Notes under the pieces: model-generated
Database searches by the model: none
The model's input: only the letters and a program-made list of their open reading frames with translations
Told to the model about the DNA's origin: nothing
Assembly (NCBI GenBank): GCA_910587005.1
Contig: CAJULB010000003.1
Location: 186,001-250,000, forward strand
Reading direction: 5' to 3'
Source of the DNA: an uncultured Christensenellaceae bacterium
Lineage (GTDB): Bacteria; Bacillota; Clostridia; Christensenellales; Borkfalkiaceae
Length of the DNA: 64,000 nt
Position numbers and translations under genes: made by a program
In this document: positions 62,654 through 64,000 of the stretch, piece after piece
Layout of the letters: each line of letters opens with the position of its first letter
Position numbering within the stretch: position 1 is the first letter of the stretch

Positions 62654-63460
62654 ATGGCTATAATTAATGAAATGCCTAAAAAAATAAATTATATTTGGGT
62701 AGGCGGGGCAGAAGAACCGGAATCAGTGCGTAAGTGTATAGAAAGCTGGAAAAAGTTTTTACCCGATTATGAAATTATAAGGTGGGATGAAAATAATTTC
62801 GATATGAATATGTGCCCATACCTGGCAGAGGCGTACAAAGCAAAAAAGTGGGCATTTGTTTCGGATGTTATGCGCGCTTATATTCTTTATAATTACGGTG
62901 GTATATATTTTGATACCGATTTGGAGCTTATAAAAACACCACACATTTTATTTGAAAACGATATTGTTTTAGGCTACGAAACGCAATATTTATTGGCAAC
63001 TTGTTGTATGTCGGCTGTTCCGAAAACGGAAGTGTTTGCAAGTTTATTAAATCAATATCAAACGGAACATTTTACAGAAGATTGCACCTTAAATCAAAAA
63101 ACGATAAATCATAGACTGTCCGAGATTGTTTTTAAATATTTAAATAGAAAATATTTGCCAAATGGTGATTATTCCATAAAAAATATAAATTTGTATAATA
63201 AGTATGTTTTTACTGCAAGGGAATTAAAGGACGTTACCGTGTCTATTCACCATTTTACAGGCAGTTGGAAAACTAAGACAGAATTAACAAAAGCTCAATA
63301 TTTTTGGTTTAGAGTTAAGCTTAAAATTGCCGTCAGTTTTGTAAAAATTATCGGCAATATCAGATATATAAATTTTGAAGAGAAAGTTTGGCGCAAAGCA
63401 CGTGATATAACAACTATTAACAACAAAAAGAAAAATAAAAAAATCTATGTAATTTTATAA
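62654..63460 (+). CDS. GT32-type glycosyltransferase, second copy
   Basis: 268-aa GT32 member. PKKINYIWVGGAEEP, WDENNFDMNMCPYLAEAYKAKKWAFVSDVMRAYILYNYGGIYFDTDLEL (in parts: WAFVSD, YFDTDLE) and HHFTGSW match the gene at 61028 in order and spacing. The GTG at 62642 would add four residues and overlap the previous gene; ATG 62654 is preferred weakly. It probably adds a second, related sugar. Confidence 0.86.
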   Translation: MAIINEMPKKINYIWVGGAEEPESVRKCIESWKKFLPDYEIIRWDENNFDMNMCPYLAEAYKAKKWAFVSDVMRAYILYNYGGIYFDTDLELIKTPHILFENDIVLGYETQYLLATCCMSAVPKTEVFASLLNQYQTEHFTEDCTLNQKTINHRLSEIVFKYLNRKYLPNGDYSIKNINLYNKYVFTARELKDVTVSIHHFTGSWKTKTELTKAQYFWFRVKLKIAVSFVKIIGNIRYINFEEKVWRKARDITTINNKKKNKKIYVIL

Positions 63461-63464
63461 AATA

Positions 63465-64000
63465 ATGGATAAAAAGAAAGGCTTGCTTAACGTAATTGTA
63501 TCGATTGCGTTTAAGGTTTTACTTCTTGTCGGAGCAATTCTCGTAAGAAGATATTTAATTAAATATATCGGCAATGAAGTCAACGGTCTTAACTCGCTTT
63601 ACACAAGCATTATCGGCTTTTTGGCGGTTGCCGAGTTGGGAGTGGGCAGTGCAATAACGTTTTGTATGTACAAGCCCATAGTCGAGGGGGATAATGATAA
63701 GGTATCCGCCCTTTACCATTTGTTTACAAAACTGTACCTGATTATAGGCGCTATAATACTTGCTGTCGGTTGTGCTTTAATGCCGCTATTGCCGTATCTT
63801 GCGGCCGACTATAACGATATAAATCAAAATTTATATTTAACGTTCTTTTTACTGCTTGTTTCGGTAGTAATAACCTATCTGTTCAGTTCTAAAACTTCGC
63901 TTATCAACGCGTATAAAAATAACTATATAACCACTACAATAACTTCCGTCGGGCAAATTCTGCAATATGTTTTGCAGATTGTTGTTTTAATTTATACGCG
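63465..64000 (+). CDS. Wzx-type polysaccharide flippase, partial
   Basis: Only the first 178 residues are present; the gene runs off the window. It starts MDKKKGLLNVIVSIAF, has five predicted helices and the Wzx/MATE-like RRYLIKYIGNEVNGLNSLY...GVGSAITFCMYKPI text. It would flip the lipid-linked repeat unit outward. It lies 5 bases after the GT32 gene, still in the same direction. Confidence 0.85.
   Translation, partial: MDKKKGLLNVIVSIAFKVLLLVGAILVRRYLIKYIGNEVNGLNSLYTSIIGFLAVAELGVGSAITFCMYKPIVEGDNDKVSALYHLFTKLYLIIGAIILAVGCALMPLLPYLAADYNDINQNLYLTFFLLLVSVVITYLFSSKTSLINAYKNNYITTTITSVGQILQYVLQIVVLIYT

Overview
The window looks like a chromosome segment of an endospore-forming, Clostridia-type Firmicute, probably an uncultured gut lineage. 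Seen: strong AAGGAGG-type ribosome sites, several TTG/GTG starts, tRNAs with encoded CCA, and sporulation genes (yabP, yabQ, spoVB, spoVAC, a cut-short spoVAD, a BclA-like collagen protein). The lineage below class level is my inference.

Layout. 1-4.6 kb: typA, then yabP-yabQ-divIC (gene order as in Bacillus), a Ppx/GppA phosphatase and an M50-like membrane protease. 4.6-9.5 kb: a 51-aa zinc-ribbon gene on the minus strand, then gyrB-gyrA behind a clear promoter. 9.5-17.7 kb: a YwqG-like gene and a CtpE-like P-type ATPase (minus strand), serS, a degenerate glycosyltransferase-like gene, a DEDDh exonuclease and an RsmF-like rRNA methyltransferase. 17.8-26.1 kb: a 1494-aa surface protein (minus), two half-size TauE/SafE genes, spoVB, a LysM mini-protein and a Cys-rich protein. 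26.3-33.5 kb: a phosphoesterase, then a complete UMP pathway downstream of carbamoyl phosphate, pyrB-pyrC-pyrF-pyrK-orf-pyrD-pyrE, with an attenuator-like leader, a 21-bp tandem repeat, and an unrelated membrane protein inserted before pyrD.

33.6-44.4 kb: polysaccharide deacetylase and SPOR-like genes (minus), tRNA-Thr(CGT), a GntR-regulated ABC-transporter operon with a visible palindromic operator, a glycosyltransferase overlapping a collagen-like spore-surface gene, tRNA-Pro(CGG), thyA-folA, a VTT-domain protein and a ZIP transporter. 44.5-50.9 kb: an SDR oxidoreductase, spoVAC, truncated spoVAD, then a hexapeptide-repeat protein, glmM and glmS, which supply amino sugars for the wall.

50.9-64 kb: a surface polysaccharide locus: PglF/CapD-type dehydratase, O-antigen-ligase-like protein, PglE-like aminotransferase, PglC-like initiating phosphoglycosyltransferase, five further glycosyltransferases, LicD and TagD (a CDP-glycerol-type decoration), a Wzy-like polymerase and the start of a Wzx-type flippase cut by the window end. 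From about 54.5 kb the DNA is visibly richer in A+T than the rest, suggesting a horizontally exchanged cassette. UDP-GlcNAc from the glm genes would feed the dehydratase-aminotransferase-transferase branch.

Convergent genes are repeatedly separated by long perfect hairpins that read as bidirectional terminators. I saw no CRISPR array, transposase, integrase or rRNA gene.
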